From Lachnospiraceae bacterium (lineage in GTDB: Bacteria > Bacillota > Clostridia > Lachnospirales > Lachnospiraceae): 64,000 bases of DNA. The first letter of the stretch is position 1. Each line of letters opens with the position of its first letter. Below the pieces are notes generated by a model that was not told the origin of the DNA, did no database searches, and saw only the letters and a program-made list of their open reading frames with translations. Positions 38,976 through 47,849 of the stretch are shown piece after piece. Both the position numbers and the translations under genes were made by a program. The stretch is taken from the NCBI GenBank assembly GCA_902363135.1, contig CABIZF010000002.1:62001-126000 (forward strand), read 5' to 3'.

Positions 38976-39176
38976 AAGCAGATATTCGCAATCCGCTTCG
39001 CTACTTGTAGGATCACAAGGAATCTTCCCGCAAGCGGGCCCCTCCTTCTGATATGTCATAACCGAATGCTGCTTCGCAGCTTATCGGAGTGGCTTGCACC
39101 ACTCCGATACAAGCAAGTCCCAATCCGCTGCTTATTGCTTTGCGCAATTGAAGCAGGGGACTTGCTCGATTCGGTT
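38976..39176 (-). repeat. Family-1 repeat, full copy in reverse, with 45-base insertion
   Basis: The unit 39060-39176 (117 bp) has AACCGAAT / ATTCGGTT ends. The second hairpin is ATCGGAGTGG / CCACTCCGAT, two bases shorter but fully paired compared with ATCAGGAGTGG / CCACTCCTGAT elsewhere. Between the right terminus and the core is an extra segment of about 45 bases with its own CCCGC-TT-GCGGG hairpin (39009-39055). The tail hairpin ends at 38976. Confidence 0.85.
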
Positions 39177-39277
39177 AAAAAAGAGTTTCCATTTCCGGGC
39201 CGGATGTAGTAAAATAAAACTGATTGACATTTCAAACATGTAATCTCCGGGATTTCCGGAGCAGAAAGGAGAATAAA

Positions 39278-39988
39278 ATGAGCAATATTCCAACACCACA
39301 TATAGCAGCAAAAGAGGGAGACTTCGCAAAGACGGTTCTGATGCCGGGCGATCCGCTCCGCGCAAAATTCATCGCTGAGACATTTCTGACCGATGCAGTG
39401 CTTGTAAACAATGTACGCGGCGTCAACGGCTACACCGGCTACTACAATGGCAAGCGTGTATCGGTTATGGCAAGCGGAATGGGAATACCGTCCATGGGTA
39501 TTTATTCCTATGAGCTGTTTAATTTTTATGACATCGACAATATCATCCGTATCGGCACGGCTGGCTCTATTCATCCGGATCTGAAGATCCGCAATGTCGT
39601 ACTGGCGATGGGCGCATGTACCGATTCTAACTACGGTGCACAGTATGAGCTGCCGGGGACCTTTGCCCCGATCGCGTCCTTTGAGCTCCTGCGCAAGGCA
39701 GTCAAAGTGATTGAAGAGATGGGCAATATTGGCTATAAGGTCGGCAACGTAGTCAGCTCTGACGTATTTTACAGCGACCGCCAGACGACGGCAGCATGGC
39801 AGAAGATGGGTGCGCTGGCAATCGAGATGGAGTCTGCGGCACTTTATATGAATGCGGCGCGCGCAGGCAAGAATGCGCTGACGATCTGCACGATCTCCGA
39901 CAGTCTTGTGACCGGAGAGGTGACGACTGCAGAAGAGCGTCAGACGAGCTTTGACGATATGATGAAGATTGCACTGGAGATCGCGTAA
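39278..39988 (+). CDS. deoD: Purine-nucleoside phosphorylase, DeoD type
   Basis: A 236-residue hexameric-type phosphorylase. It shows NIPTPHIAAKEGDFAKTVLMPGDPLRAK at the N-terminus (phosphate and ribose contacts), MASGMGIPSMGIYS, and AIEMESAALYMNA before the catalytic Asp in CTISDSLVT. It cleaves purine (deoxy)ribonucleosides with phosphate. AAAGGAG sits 7 bases before the ATG, and the leader holds a CTCCGG / CCGGAG hairpin at 39245-39261. It begins an operon with cdd, a pyrophosphatase and a flavin reductase-like gene. The longest reverse-strand ORF over it is a shadow. Confidence 0.95.
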   Translation: MSNIPTPHIAAKEGDFAKTVLMPGDPLRAKFIAETFLTDAVLVNNVRGVNGYTGYYNGKRVSVMASGMGIPSMGIYSYELFNFYDIDNIIRIGTAGSIHPDLKIRNVVLAMGACTDSNYGAQYELPGTFAPIASFELLRKAVKVIEEMGNIGYKVGNVVSSDVFYSDRQTTAAWQKMGALAIEMESAALYMNAARAGKNALTICTISDSLVTGEVTTAEERQTSFDDMMKIALEIA

Positions 39989-40011
39989 GCGGACAGAAGG
40001 GAGCTGTGACG

Positions 40012-40437
40012 ATGGACAGCCAGAAAAATAAAGCGACAGATCTGATCCGCCTTGCCTATGAGGCACAAAAGCGTTCCTACAGTCCGTATTCCGGATTCCA
40101 GACCGGAGCGGCTCTTGAAACGGCGGGCGGGAAGGTATATCAGGGCTGTAACATTGAAAATGCAGGCTATACGCCGTCAAACTGTGCGGAGCGTACGGCA
40201 TTTTTCAAGGCGGTATCAGAAGGAGAGCGTTCCTTCACAAGAATTGCGGTCGTAGGGAACTACCCGGGTAAGCCGGGAGACTATTGTGCGCCGTGCGGTG
40301 TCTGCCGTCAGGTGATGCGGGAGTTCTGTGATCCGGAAACGTTCGAGATCATTATCGCAAGAGGACCGGAGGATTATAAGAGCTTTCTTTTAAAGGAGCT
40401 TTTGCCGGAGAGCTTTGGGCCGGACGATCTGGTTTAG
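40012..40437 (+). CDS. cdd: Cytidine deaminase
   Basis: A 141-residue enzyme converting cytidine to uridine. The zinc site is NCAERTAFF plus CAPCGVCRQ, and SPYSGFQTGAALE is the typical N-terminal substrate loop. The ATG at 40012 is 8 bases after GGGAG; an in-frame GTG at 40006 is too near. Length and motifs are those of the tetrameric Cdd family. It follows deoD by 23 bases, so the two form a nucleoside salvage unit. Confidence 0.94.
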   Translation: MDSQKNKATDLIRLAYEAQKRSYSPYSGFQTGAALETAGGKVYQGCNIENAGYTPSNCAERTAFFKAVSEGERSFTRIAVVGNYPGKPGDYCAPCGVCRQVMREFCDPETFEIIIARGPEDYKSFLLKELLPESFGPDDLV

Positions 40438-40486
40438 CAGGACGCATGTGAGGCCTTGCGCGCAGAAAAACAATTGGAGTGTGACA

Positions 40487-42205
40487 ATGAAAGAAAAGGA
40501 TAATTTCTGGGAAATCGAAGAGCGGAAGGATGAAGCAGGACTTGGAAATCCAAAGCGCACGGTCTGCGTTATCGGACACAAGAATCCGGACACGGATTCA
40601 ATCTGTTCGGCGATTGCCTATGCTTATCTGAAAAATCTGGACAGCGGCGATTTTCGTTATGTTCCGGTACGGGCAGGCCAGATCAGTGCGGAGACACAGT
40701 ATGTACTGAACCATTTTCAGGTAGACGCACCGCCGTTTCTGGACAACATCGGTACCCGCGTGCGGGATATGGCGATCCGGCAGGTGCCGGGTGTGCGCAG
40801 CAATATTTCCCTGAAAAATGCATGGAACCTCATGATTACGCAGAATGTATATACACTGCCGATCACAAATGAAGAGAACCAGCTGAAGGGTCTGATTACA
40901 GTCAATGATATTGCAAAATCCTACATGGAAGAGTACGACAGTGCGATCGTATCGGTGGCACGGACCCCGTATCGCAATATTTTAGAGACACTTGACGCAG
41001 AGATGGTAGTTGGAGATGAGGATGCCTACTTTGATAAGGGAAAGGTCGTCATCGCCGCAGCGAACCCGGACGTCATGGAGAATTATATCGAAGAGCATGA
41101 TATGGTCATTCTTGGCAACCGTTATGAGTCGCAGCTGTGCGCGATCGAGATGCAGGCGGGCTGTATTGTGGTATGCCTTGGCGCACCGGTGTCCCGGACG
41201 ATTCAGCGTCTGGCGAGGGACCGCAACTGTTCGATTATTGTGACGCCGCTCGATACCTATGCGGTTGCGCGGCTCATCAATCAGAGTATGCCGGTAGATT
41301 TCTTTATGAAAAAAGAGAATCTTATGACATTCCACCTGGCAGACTATACTGAGAACATCCGTGATATTATGTCGAAAAAGCGTTACCGTGACTTTCCGAT
41401 TCTCGACCAGAGCGGCAAGTATGTGGGAATGATTTCCAGACGTAATCTCCTCGGTGTACGCAAGCGTGGTCTGATCCTGGTGGATCATAATGAGGTGACG
41501 CAGGCTGTCGATAATGTGCTCGACGCGGAGATCATGGAGATCATTGACCACCACAGACTTGGTTCTCTCGAGACGATGACACCGGTTTACTTCCGCAATC
41601 AGCCGGTTGGCTGTACGAGTACGATCATCTATCAGATTTATCAGGAAAAGATGGCAGATATTCCGAAGAAGATCGCAGGTCTGATGTGCTCGGCGATCAT
41701 TTCGGATACACTGCTGTTCCGTTCGCCGACGTGTACGCCGCTCGATGTCGAGGCGGCAAAGCGGCTTGCTGCGATCGCCGGGATTGAGTGCGAGAGCTAC
41801 GCGCGCGAAATGTTTGCAGCCGGCAGCGATCTGCAGGCGCGGACGCCGGAGGAAATTTTTTATCAGGATTTCAAGCAGTTTGAATTTGGAGACTGGAACA
41901 TCGGGATCGGTCAGATCACGTCGATGAGCAGCGAGGAGCTCGGACATATTAAGCAGCGGCTGATGCCATACATGGAGCAGGTGTTTGCAAAGCATGATGC
42001 AGATATGGTATTCTTTATGCTCACAGATATCTTAAGCGAATCATCTGAGCTGCTCTGCTATGGCAAGGGGGCGGCTGAGCTCATTCAGGAGGCGTTTGGA
42101 CAGAAGGTTGTGCAGAACAGCGCGCTTCTGCCGGGTGTCGTATCCCGAAAGAAGCAGCTCGTGCCATCCTTTATGGCTGCGATCAATCGCATGACGATGG
42201 TATAG
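40487..42205 (+). CDS. Manganese-dependent inorganic pyrophosphatase with CBS and DRTGG domains
   Basis: A 572-residue family II pyrophosphatase. The N-terminal DHH domain begins GHKNPDTDSICSA, with metal ligands H31, D35 and D37, and continues after the insertion with EIIDHHRLGS and SDTLLFRSPTCT. The insertion (about residues 75-310) holds a CBS pair split by a DRTGG-like domain, known to bind adenine nucleotides and regulate activity in Clostridial homologues. The C-terminal DHHA2 domain ends the protein. The start ATG at 40487 is 8 bases after GGAG. It removes pyrophosphate and so drives salvage and biosynthetic reactions; its place after deoD and cdd fits that. Confidence 0.93.
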   Translation: MKEKDNFWEIEERKDEAGLGNPKRTVCVIGHKNPDTDSICSAIAYAYLKNLDSGDFRYVPVRAGQISAETQYVLNHFQVDAPPFLDNIGTRVRDMAIRQVPGVRSNISLKNAWNLMITQNVYTLPITNEENQLKGLITVNDIAKSYMEEYDSAIVSVARTPYRNILETLDAEMVVGDEDAYFDKGKVVIAAANPDVMENYIEEHDMVILGNRYESQLCAIEMQAGCIVVCLGAPVSRTIQRLARDRNCSIIVTPLDTYAVARLINQSMPVDFFMKKENLMTFHLADYTENIRDIMSKKRYRDFPILDQSGKYVGMISRRNLLGVRKRGLILVDHNEVTQAVDNVLDAEIMEIIDHHRLGSLETMTPVYFRNQPVGCTSTIIYQIYQEKMADIPKKIAGLMCSAIISDTLLFRSPTCTPLDVEAAKRLAAIAGIECESYAREMFAAGSDLQARTPEEIFYQDFKQFEFGDWNIGIGQITSMSSEELGHIKQRLMPYMEQVFAKHDADMVFFMLTDILSESSELLCYGKGAAELIQEAFGQKVVQNSALLPGVVSRKKQLVPSFMAAINRMTMV

Positions 42206-42214
42206 GAGGACAAT

Positions 42215-42784
42215 ATGGCAAGACAGAATTGGCAGGCCGGCAATATGCTCTATCCGCTTCCGGCGGTGATGGTGAGCTGCCAGCGCCCGGAGGAAAAACC
42301 GAATATTATCACAGTGGCATGGACCGGAACCATATGCAGTACGCCTGCAATGGTATCGATTTCCGTCCGTCCGGAGCGATATTCGTATGATATTATTAAG
42401 GAGACCGGCGAGTTTGTCATTAATCTGACAACGGAAAAGCTCACCTATGCGACGGATTTCTGTGGTGTGCGTTCCGGCCGGGACATCGATAAATTCAAGG
42501 CGGCCCATCTGACCCCGATTCCGGGTGTGCATGTATCAGCGCCGTTGATCGAGGAGAGCCCGGTCAATATCGAGTGTCGCGTGAAGGATGTGATCGAGCT
42601 TGGGTCTCATCACATGTTTCTTGCGGACGTGCTTGGCGTGAGTGTGGATGAGGCCTATATGGATGAAAAAGGCAAATTTGATATGAACCGCGCCGGGATG
42701 ATGGTGTACTCACACGGGGAATATTTCGGCCTTGGGAAGCAGCTCGGAACCTTTGGCTACAGCGTTCGAAAGACGAAAAAATGA
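42215..42784 (+). CDS. Flavin reductase family protein
   Basis: A 189-residue FMN-binding split-barrel protein of the flavin reductase (DIM6/NTAB) family. Motifs are LYPLPAVMVSC, NIITVAWTGTICSTPAMVSISVRPERYS and the FVINLTTEKL strand. Such proteins bind FMN and often act as NAD(P)H:flavin oxidoreductases or as electron-transfer flavoproteins in anaerobes. It begins 9 bases after the pyrophosphatase gene with AGGAGG as ribosome site. The substrate or partner is unknown. Confidence 0.88.
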   Translation: MARQNWQAGNMLYPLPAVMVSCQRPEEKPNIITVAWTGTICSTPAMVSISVRPERYSYDIIKETGEFVINLTTEKLTYATDFCGVRSGRDIDKFKAAHLTPIPGVHVSAPLIEESPVNIECRVKDVIELGSHHMFLADVLGVSVDEAYMDEKGKFDMNRAGMMVYSHGEYFGLGKQLGTFGYSVRKTKK

Positions 42785-42826
42785 CAGGTAAAACTTACCA
42801 AAAAGTGTATTAATGATTAAATTTTA

Positions 42827-42854
42827 TTTACAAATGGGAACTTTGTGGTATACT
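42827..42854 (+). promoter_or_regulatory. Promoter of murA
   Basis: TTTACA (42827-42832), a 16-base spacer and TATACT (42849-42854), about 39 bases before the murA ATG. Confidence 0.7.
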
Positions 42855-42892
42855 AGGGCAGGCGGGGTATAAAGAAACAATAGAGGTGTCCT

Positions 42893-44185
42893 ATGGAACA
42901 ATATATTATCAGAGGCGGAAATCCGCTGGCCGGAGAGGTCGAGATCAGTGGCGCAAAAAATGCAGCACTCGGGATTCTTGCAGCTGCAATTATGACAGAT
43001 GAGACAGTGCTGATTGAGAATCTGCCGGATGTCCGGGATATCAATGTACTCTTAGAGGCGATGGAGAGTATAGGAGTCAAGGTAGAGCGGATTACCAGAC
43101 ATGCAGTTATGATGAACAGCGCCCAGATCGGAGATGTGAGCGTTGATTATGAGTATATTAAGCGGATTCGTGCATCCTATTATTTAATCGGAGCACTGCT
43201 TGGAAAGTATAAAAAGGCGGTCGTACCGCTTCCGGGAGGCTGCAATATCGGCAGCAGACCGATTGATCTTCACATCAAGGGCTTCAAGGCGCTTGGCGCA
43301 AAGGTGGAGATCCGCAATGGATTTATTTTTGCAAATGCAGAGCATCTGCATGGAAACCATATCTTTTTAGATACGGTATCTGTCGGAGCTACGATTAATA
43401 TCATGATGGCAGCTTCAATGGCAGAGGGCTATACAATTATCGAGAACTGTGCGCGTGAGCCGCACGTCGTAGACGTGGCGAATTTCCTCAACAGCATGGG
43501 AGCGAACATCAAGGGCGCAGGTACGGATGTGATCCGTATCCGTGGCGTACAGAAGTTTCACAAGACGGAGTATTCCGTCATCCCGGATCAGATTGAGGCC
43601 GGTACGTTTATGTTTGCCGCAGCAGCGACACGCGGCGATATTATGGTAAAAAATGTCATTCCGAAGCACCTGGAGGCGACGAGTGCGAAGCTTCTTGAGA
43701 TTGGCTGCGAGGTGGAGGAGTTTGACAATGCGGTGCGCGTGGTCGCATCCAAACGGCTCTGCAGCACGAATGTCAAGACGCTTCCGTATCCGGGCTATCC
43801 GACCGATATGCAGCCGCAGATCGGTGTAACGCTGGCGCTGGCGAAGGGTACAAGTATCGTGACCGAGAGCATTTTTGAGAATCGGTTCAAGTATATGGAT
43901 GAGCTGGCACGTATGGGTGCGAGTGTCCGCGTAGAAGGTAATACGGCGATTATCACCGGAGTAGAGCGGCTGACCGGAGCCCGTGTCAGTGCGCCGGACT
44001 TAAGAGCGGGAGCAGCGCTTGTCATTGCTGCCTTGGCTGCGGACGGTATCACGGTGGTAGACGACATCGTCTATATTCAGCGTGGCTATGAGTGCTTTGA
44101 TGAGAAGCTGCGCAGCCTGGGCGCTGAGATTGAGATGATTAACAGCGAAAAAGAGGCGCAGAAGTTCCGTCTGCGCTGTGGCTGA
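42893..44185 (+). CDS. murA: UDP-N-acetylglucosamine 1-carboxyvinyltransferase
   Basis: A 430-residue enolpyruvyl transferase catalysing the first committed step of peptidoglycan synthesis. The catalytic Cys is in LPGGCNIGSRPIDLH (fosfomycin target), the N-terminus has SGAKNAALGILAA, and the C-terminal half has YPGYPTDMQPQ and the ENRFKYMDEL region. It is a full-length single-gene unit with its own promoter and terminator. Firmicutes often carry two MurA paralogues; only one is in the window. Confidence 0.96.
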   Translation: MEQYIIRGGNPLAGEVEISGAKNAALGILAAAIMTDETVLIENLPDVRDINVLLEAMESIGVKVERITRHAVMMNSAQIGDVSVDYEYIKRIRASYYLIGALLGKYKKAVVPLPGGCNIGSRPIDLHIKGFKALGAKVEIRNGFIFANAEHLHGNHIFLDTVSVGATINIMMAASMAEGYTIIENCAREPHVVDVANFLNSMGANIKGAGTDVIRIRGVQKFHKTEYSVIPDQIEAGTFMFAAAATRGDIMVKNVIPKHLEATSAKLLEIGCEVEEFDNAVRVVASKRLCSTNVKTLPYPGYPTDMQPQIGVTLALAKGTSIVTESIFENRFKYMDELARMGASVRVEGNTAIITGVERLTGARVSAPDLRAGAALVIAALAADGITVVDDIVYIQRGYECFDEKLRSLGAEIEMINSEKEAQKFRLRCG

Positions 44186-44194
44186 GCGTAAGGC

Positions 44195-44222
44195 AAAAGG
44201 CTGCCAGTAATGGCAGCCTTTT
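44195..44222 (+). terminator. Terminator after murA
   Basis: AAAAGGCTGCC-AGTAAT-GGCAGCCTTTT, a perfect stem with terminal T run. Confidence 0.85.
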
Positions 44223-44238
44223 GAGCATATAGAAAAAG

Positions 44239-44314
44239 CGGCGTTCATGGACAGGCAGCGAAAGCTAGGCCCTGTCAGCAGAGCTGCAAGGATGGATTGT
44301 AAATGTCCGCTTTA
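44239..44314 (+). repeat. Family-1 repeat, long form
   Basis: GCGGCGTTCATGGACAGGCAGCGAAAGC, then the CCCTGTCAGCAGAGCTG insert and the end GGATTGTAAATGTCCGCTTT (given here in pieces). It sits between the murA terminator and the ribosome site of the hydratase gene and so lies in that gene's leader or promoter region. Confidence 0.8.
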
Positions 44315-44347
44315 CTAAGAGGAGAGCAGAAAACAGGAGGATTTGGT

Positions 44348-46639
44348 ATGATCAGATTGTATGATACAGGAGCCTATCTTGTGCATGGCACAGATATCAT
44401 TGCGGACGACCGGGATGCGGCAGCGAAGCTGAAGCAGGCGGTCGGCGGGCATATCCCGTCCAGAGAAGAGGCGGCAAAGGAGACGATTGCCTACTCGATT
44501 CTGAAGGACCACAATACGTCTGGAACGATGGACAAGCTGAAGATCAAATTTGACAAGCTGACCTCCCACGACATTACGTTTGTGGGTATCATCCAGACGG
44601 CGCGCGCGTCGGGACTGGAAAAATTCCCGGTGCCATACGTACTGACGAACTGTCACAACTCTCTGTGTGCGGTCGGTGGTACGATCAATGAGGATGACCA
44701 CATGTTCGGACTGACCTGCGCGAAAAAGTACGGCGGTGTCTATGTACCGCCACATCAGGCAGTCATTCATCAGTTCGCGCGGGAGATGCTCGCAGGCGGC
44801 GGAAAGATGATCCTCGGCTCAGATTCCCATACACGCTACGGTGCGCTCGGCACGATGGCGATGGGCGAGGGCGGACCGGAGCTGGTAAAGCAGCTGCTGA
44901 ACCAGACCTACGATATCAATATGCCGAAGGTGGTAGCCATTTATCTGAAGGGCAAGCCAATCAAGGGTGTAGGACCGCAGGATATCGCACTGGCGATCAT
45001 CGGTGCAGTATTCGCAAATGGCTACGTGAATAATAAAGTAATGGAATTTGTCGGGCCTGGCGTGGCAAACTTAAGCGCAGATTTCCGAATCGGTGTGGAT
45101 GTCATGACGACAGAGACGACCTGTCTCTCCTCAATCTGGAGAACGGACGATACGATCCGGGAATTTTATGAGATTCATGGACGGACCGAGGACTACAAGG
45201 AGCTGAATCCGGGTGCGGTGGCTTACTATGACGGCGTTGTGGAGATCGACCTTGGTGAGATCCGACCGATGATTGCGATGCCATTCCATCCGAGCAATAC
45301 ATACACAATCGAGGAACTGAATGCGAACCTCATGGATATTCTCGACGATGTAGAGAAGCGTGCACAGGTCAGCTTGGACGGTGCGGTTGAATTTTCTCTG
45401 AAGAATAAAGTCCATAACGGCAGAATGTACGTCGATCAGGGTATTATCGCAGGCTGCGCAGGCGGTGGCTTTGAGAATATTTGCGATGCGGCGGATATCC
45501 TTCGTGACCACTACATTGGTGCGGATGAATTTTCCTTAAGTGTCTATCCGGCGAGCACGCCAATCTATATGGAGCTGGCGAAAAACGGACGTCTGGCAGA
45601 CCTGATCAAGAGCGGCGTGATCGTGAAAACTGCATTTTGTGGACCGTGCTTCGGTGCAGGCGATACGCCGGCAAACAATGCGTTCAGTATCCGTCATTCG
45701 ACTCGGAATTTCCCGAACCGTGAAGGCTCGAAGCTGCAGAATGGTCAGATTGCATCTGTGGCGCTGATGGATGCGAGATCGATCGCGGCGACTGCAGCAA
45801 ACAAAGGATATCTGACCGCAGCGACCGATATCGATGCAGATTTTACGAAGCCGAAATATTTCTTTGACAGCAGCATCTATGCGAACCGTGTCTTCGACAG
45901 CAAAGGGGTGGCAGATCCGAGTGTGGAGATCCAGTTTGGCCCGAATATCAAAGACTGGCCGGCGATGTGCGCGCTGACGGACAACCTGATCCTCAAAGTC
46001 GTCTCCGAGATTCACGATCCGGTGACGACGACCGACGAGCTGATTCCGTCCGGAGAAACATCCTCCTATCGTTCGAACCCGCTTGGTCTGGCAGAGTTTG
46101 CACTCTCCAGAAAGGATCCGGCATATGTAGGCCGTGCGAAGGCTGTGCAGGCGGCAGAGAAGGCAAGAGAGGCAGGAGCGGATATGGTATCGGCACTTCC
46201 GGAGCTCTCGGATGTGCTTTCTGCGATTCGTACCACGTATGAGGTGACACCGGAGAATACCGGAGTCGGCAGTACGATCTTTGCAGTCAAGCCGGGTGAT
46301 GGCTCTGCGCGTGAGCAGGCAGCCTCCTGCCAGAAGGTGCTCGGCGGCTGGGCGAATATCGCGAACAGCTATGCGACGAAACGGTATCGTTCAAACCTGA
46401 TTAACTGGGGGATGCTCCCATTCCTGATTCCGGAAGGAGCCCTTCCGTTTGCAAACGGTGATTACCTGTTTGTTCCGGGGATACGGGCGGCAGTCGAGCA
46501 GAGCCAGACACAGATTCCAGCGTTTGTCGTAAAGGACGGAGCGCTTGTGCCGTTTACCCTTGGGCTTGGCGAGATGACGTCGGACGAGCGCCAGATCATT
46601 CTGGATGGCTGTCTGATCAACTTTAACCGTGTTAAGTAA
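44348..46639 (+). CDS. Aconitase-family hydratase
   Basis: The ATG at 44348 follows CAGGAGGA. The 763-residue protein has the aconitase superfamily layout: an N-terminal catalytic part, Fe-S cysteines in [27 protein letters not shown] and [28 protein letters not shown] as substrate loop, and a C-terminal swivel domain with [19 protein letters not shown]. The domain order and motifs match the 'putative hydratase' (YbhJ-like) group rather than AcnA/AcnB or LeuC/LeuD. The substrate is unknown. It probably needs a [4Fe-4S] cluster. It is a single gene with a repeat in front and a terminator behind. Confidence 0.88.
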   Translation: MIRLYDTGAYLVHGTDIIADDRDAAAKLKQAVGGHIPSREEAAKETIAYSILKDHNTSGTMDKLKIKFDKLTSHDITFVGIIQTARASGLEKFPVPYVLTNCHNSLCAVGGTINEDDHMFGLTCAKKYGGVYVPPHQAVIHQFAREMLAGGGKMILGSDSHTRYGALGTMAMGEGGPELVKQLLNQTYDINMPKVVAIYLKGKPIKGVGPQDIALAIIGAVFANGYVNNKVMEFVGPGVANLSADFRIGVDVMTTETTCLSSIWRTDDTIREFYEIHGRTEDYKELNPGAVAYYDGVVEIDLGEIRPMIAMPFHPSNTYTIEELNANLMDILDDVEKRAQVSLDGAVEFSLKNKVHNGRMYVDQGIIAGCAGGGFENICDAADILRDHYIGADEFSLSVYPASTPIYMELAKNGRLADLIKSGVIVKTAFCGPCFGAGDTPANNAFSIRHSTRNFPNREGSKLQNGQIASVALMDARSIAATAANKGYLTAATDIDADFTKPKYFFDSSIYANRVFDSKGVADPSVEIQFGPNIKDWPAMCALTDNLILKVVSEIHDPVTTTDELIPSGETSSYRSNPLGLAEFALSRKDPAYVGRAKAVQAAEKAREAGADMVSALPELSDVLSAIRTTYEVTPENTGVGSTIFAVKPGDGSAREQAASCQKVLGGWANIANSYATKRYRSNLINWGMLPFLIPEGALPFANGDYLFVPGIRAAVEQSQTQIPAFVVKDGALVPFTLGLGEMTSDERQIILDGCLINFNRVK

Positions 46640-46647
46640 AATTCAAT

Positions 46648-46673
46648 GCGAAGCGGATTGCGAATATCCGCTT
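46648..46673 (+). repeat. Family-1 tail hairpin alone
   Basis: GCGAAGCGGATTGCGAATAT followed by CCGCTT: only the end of the core and the tail hairpin AAGCGGAT / ATCCGCTT, nine bases after the hydratase stop codon. Confidence 0.75.
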
Positions 46674-46692
46674 GACACATAAGCAGATGAGC

Positions 46693-46730
46693 GGGTGGCA
46701 TGCCGGAAAACAGGTGTGCCATCCTTTTTT
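46693..46730 (+). terminator. Terminator after the hydratase gene
   Basis: GGTGGCATGCC pairs with GGTGTGCCATCC (one bulge, G-U pairs) and six or more T residues follow. A truncated family-1 repeat begins at the end of the T run. Confidence 0.7.
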
Positions 46731-46785
46731 AACCGAATCAGGCAAGTCCCTGCTTCAATTGTGCAGAACAATAAGCGATTGGTTG
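46731..46785 (+). repeat. Decayed family-1 repeat (first hairpin)
   Basis: AACCGAATCAGGCAAGTCCC and the following TGCTTCAATTGTGCAGAACAA match the left 50 bases of full copies, with several changes that break the stem. It abuts a terminator T run, like the copy at 11017. Confidence 0.7.
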
Positions 46786-46896
46786 TTACTCACACTTAAA
46801 AAGACAGAACATTTCAAAAATATCAGAAAATATATGCAATTAAAATAATATTAAGCAAGAAAAATGAAATAAATAGAAGAAAATTAAGAAATAATA

Positions 46897-46925
46897 TTGA
46901 CAAATATTAAGATGTTTGCTATGAT
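46897..46925 (+). promoter_or_regulatory. Strong orphan promoter
   Basis: A perfect TTGACA (46897-46902), a 17-base spacer and TATGAT (46920-46925). No ORF of 60 codons or more follows for 900 bases; the next terminator is at 47695. Confidence 0.75.
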
Positions 46926-47005
46926 ACAGACATCAACAAACGATTTGTTGTTCCTATAGATCACAGCTATAGACAATAAATTAGAGAGAATGGAGGTCGA
47001 TTCCA

Positions 47006-47086
47006 ATGGAGATAGTCTCAGAAAGTGATAGCAGCACATGCGGTCGGGAAAATGTTTCCTGTAGAAAAGACCTCAGTCAGAGCTGA
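47006..47086 (+). CDS. Candidate 26-residue peptide with good ribosome site
   Basis: ATG at 47006, nine bases after GGAGG (46992-46996). The peptide begins MEIVSESDSSTCGRENVSC and ends with KDLSQS; it is polar, has two Cys, and lacks a membrane segment or signal. Promoter and ribosome site are good, but nothing shows conservation, so it may be a leader peptide or chance. I do not recognise it. Confidence 0.3.
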   Translation: MEIVSESDSSTCGRENVSCRKDLSQS

Positions 47087-47420
47087 TTCGAATATCGTAG
47101 AGAAGCGAGAATTGGAGAGAGTGGAATCCTCTGACCGAGCACATTTTTCCGTTTATTCCCGTGAGCAATGAGCCAAGTGGTCGTGTTTACCGGTGGTCTT
47201 TTATTCTATATCAGAAACGGATAAGCCTGATACAGATAGGCACAGCCTGATGGATTCAGCCCCAGAAGACAAAATTCAGATATCCGGCACAGATGGCACA
47301 TTGAAATAGAAAATGAATGGGATGCGTAGACCGGGACAAAAAGAGGTTGCCTGAGGAAGACAATAGTTCCAAAGAGGTCATTCGCAGACCATTGATTTGA
47401 AGACTTTGTGTCAGAAATTT

Positions 47421-47490
47421 GATTCAGGCAAGTCCCCTGATACCTTTCAAGAGGACAATCAGTTGCGGATTGAGAATTGTCTGTATCAGA
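47421..47490 (+). repeat. Decayed family-1 repeat inside the orphan unit
   Basis: GATTCAGGCAAGTCCCCTG (47421-47439) matches the left hairpin arm, and AGTTGCGGATTGAGAATTGT matches the core/tail junction of other copies; the middle has been lost. Confidence 0.5.
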
Positions 47491-47694
47491 AGAAAAGAAA
47501 TATTCAGATCGAGGCCGGAGATATGCCGCATGATTTATAACAGAACAGTACGTGTAAAGAAACGATTGTATCTCTTATAAATGAATCGCAGGAAAGAAGC
47601 TCTCCAATTAGTTACCTGAAAATAATCACTATTTTATCAGATAAAGTAACAACAAATAAACAGAAAAACAGAATATATAAATGAAATGGCAAGA

Positions 47695-47727
47695 AGAGAG
47701 GTGCGACGCTCGCATCTCTCTTTTTTT
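47695..47727 (+). terminator. Terminator before the TPR/AAA-like gene
   Basis: AGAGAGGTGCGA-CGC-TCGCATCTCTCT with seven T residues. It closes the orphan unit and insulates the next promoter, which starts 24 bases later. Confidence 0.85.
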
Positions 47728-47750
47728 CCATATTTTTCTGGCAGGAGGTT

Positions 47751-47779
47751 TTGACAAGGAAATACAGGTATGGTACACT
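47751..47779 (+). promoter_or_regulatory. Promoter of the TPR/AAA-like protein gene
   Basis: A perfect TTGACA (47751-47756), a 17-base spacer and TACACT (47774-47779). Transcription from about 47786 excludes start codons upstream of it. Confidence 0.75.
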
Positions 47780-47849
47780 AAAGCAGAAATATTGGACATT
47801 CATTAAGATGAAAATACCTGTAAAGGTGAAGATAGACGGGGTGAAAAAA

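Larger units (their letters stand above)
46932..47727 (+). other. Orphan transcription unit without a large ORF
   Basis: The stretch from the orphan promoter to the terminator at 47695 contains no long ORF. What it does contain: a 26-codon frame with a good ribosome site (47006-47086), a rod-like fold in which GAGG-TCG-ATTCCA (46993-47005) pairs with TGGAAT-CCTC near 47124-47133, a GGTC / GACC hairpin, several stretches of 35-57 codons open in one frame without start signals, and a decayed repeat at 47421. It is either a non-coding RNA, a small-peptide locus or the remains of lost genes. Confidence 0.4.

Noticed and set aside
39056..40201. A 381-codon minus-strand ORF opposite deoD and cdd
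   Set aside because: Both plus-strand genes are certain, and the ORF includes repeat DNA and lacks a ribosome site and recognisable domains.
40982..41995. A 337-codon minus-strand ORF opposite the pyrophosphatase
   Set aside because: Shadow of a strongly conserved gene; composition (His/Arg/Leu/Ile) is typical of antisense frames here.
11017..47490. Insertion sequences as the source of the repeats
   Set aside because: No transposase or remnant is seen near any copy, and no target duplications are evident at the full copies.
46932..47727. tmRNA, RNase P RNA or T-box leader
   Set aside because: None of the conserved core sequences I know for these RNAs is present; a 6S-like rod is conceivable but not supported by a clear central bubble.
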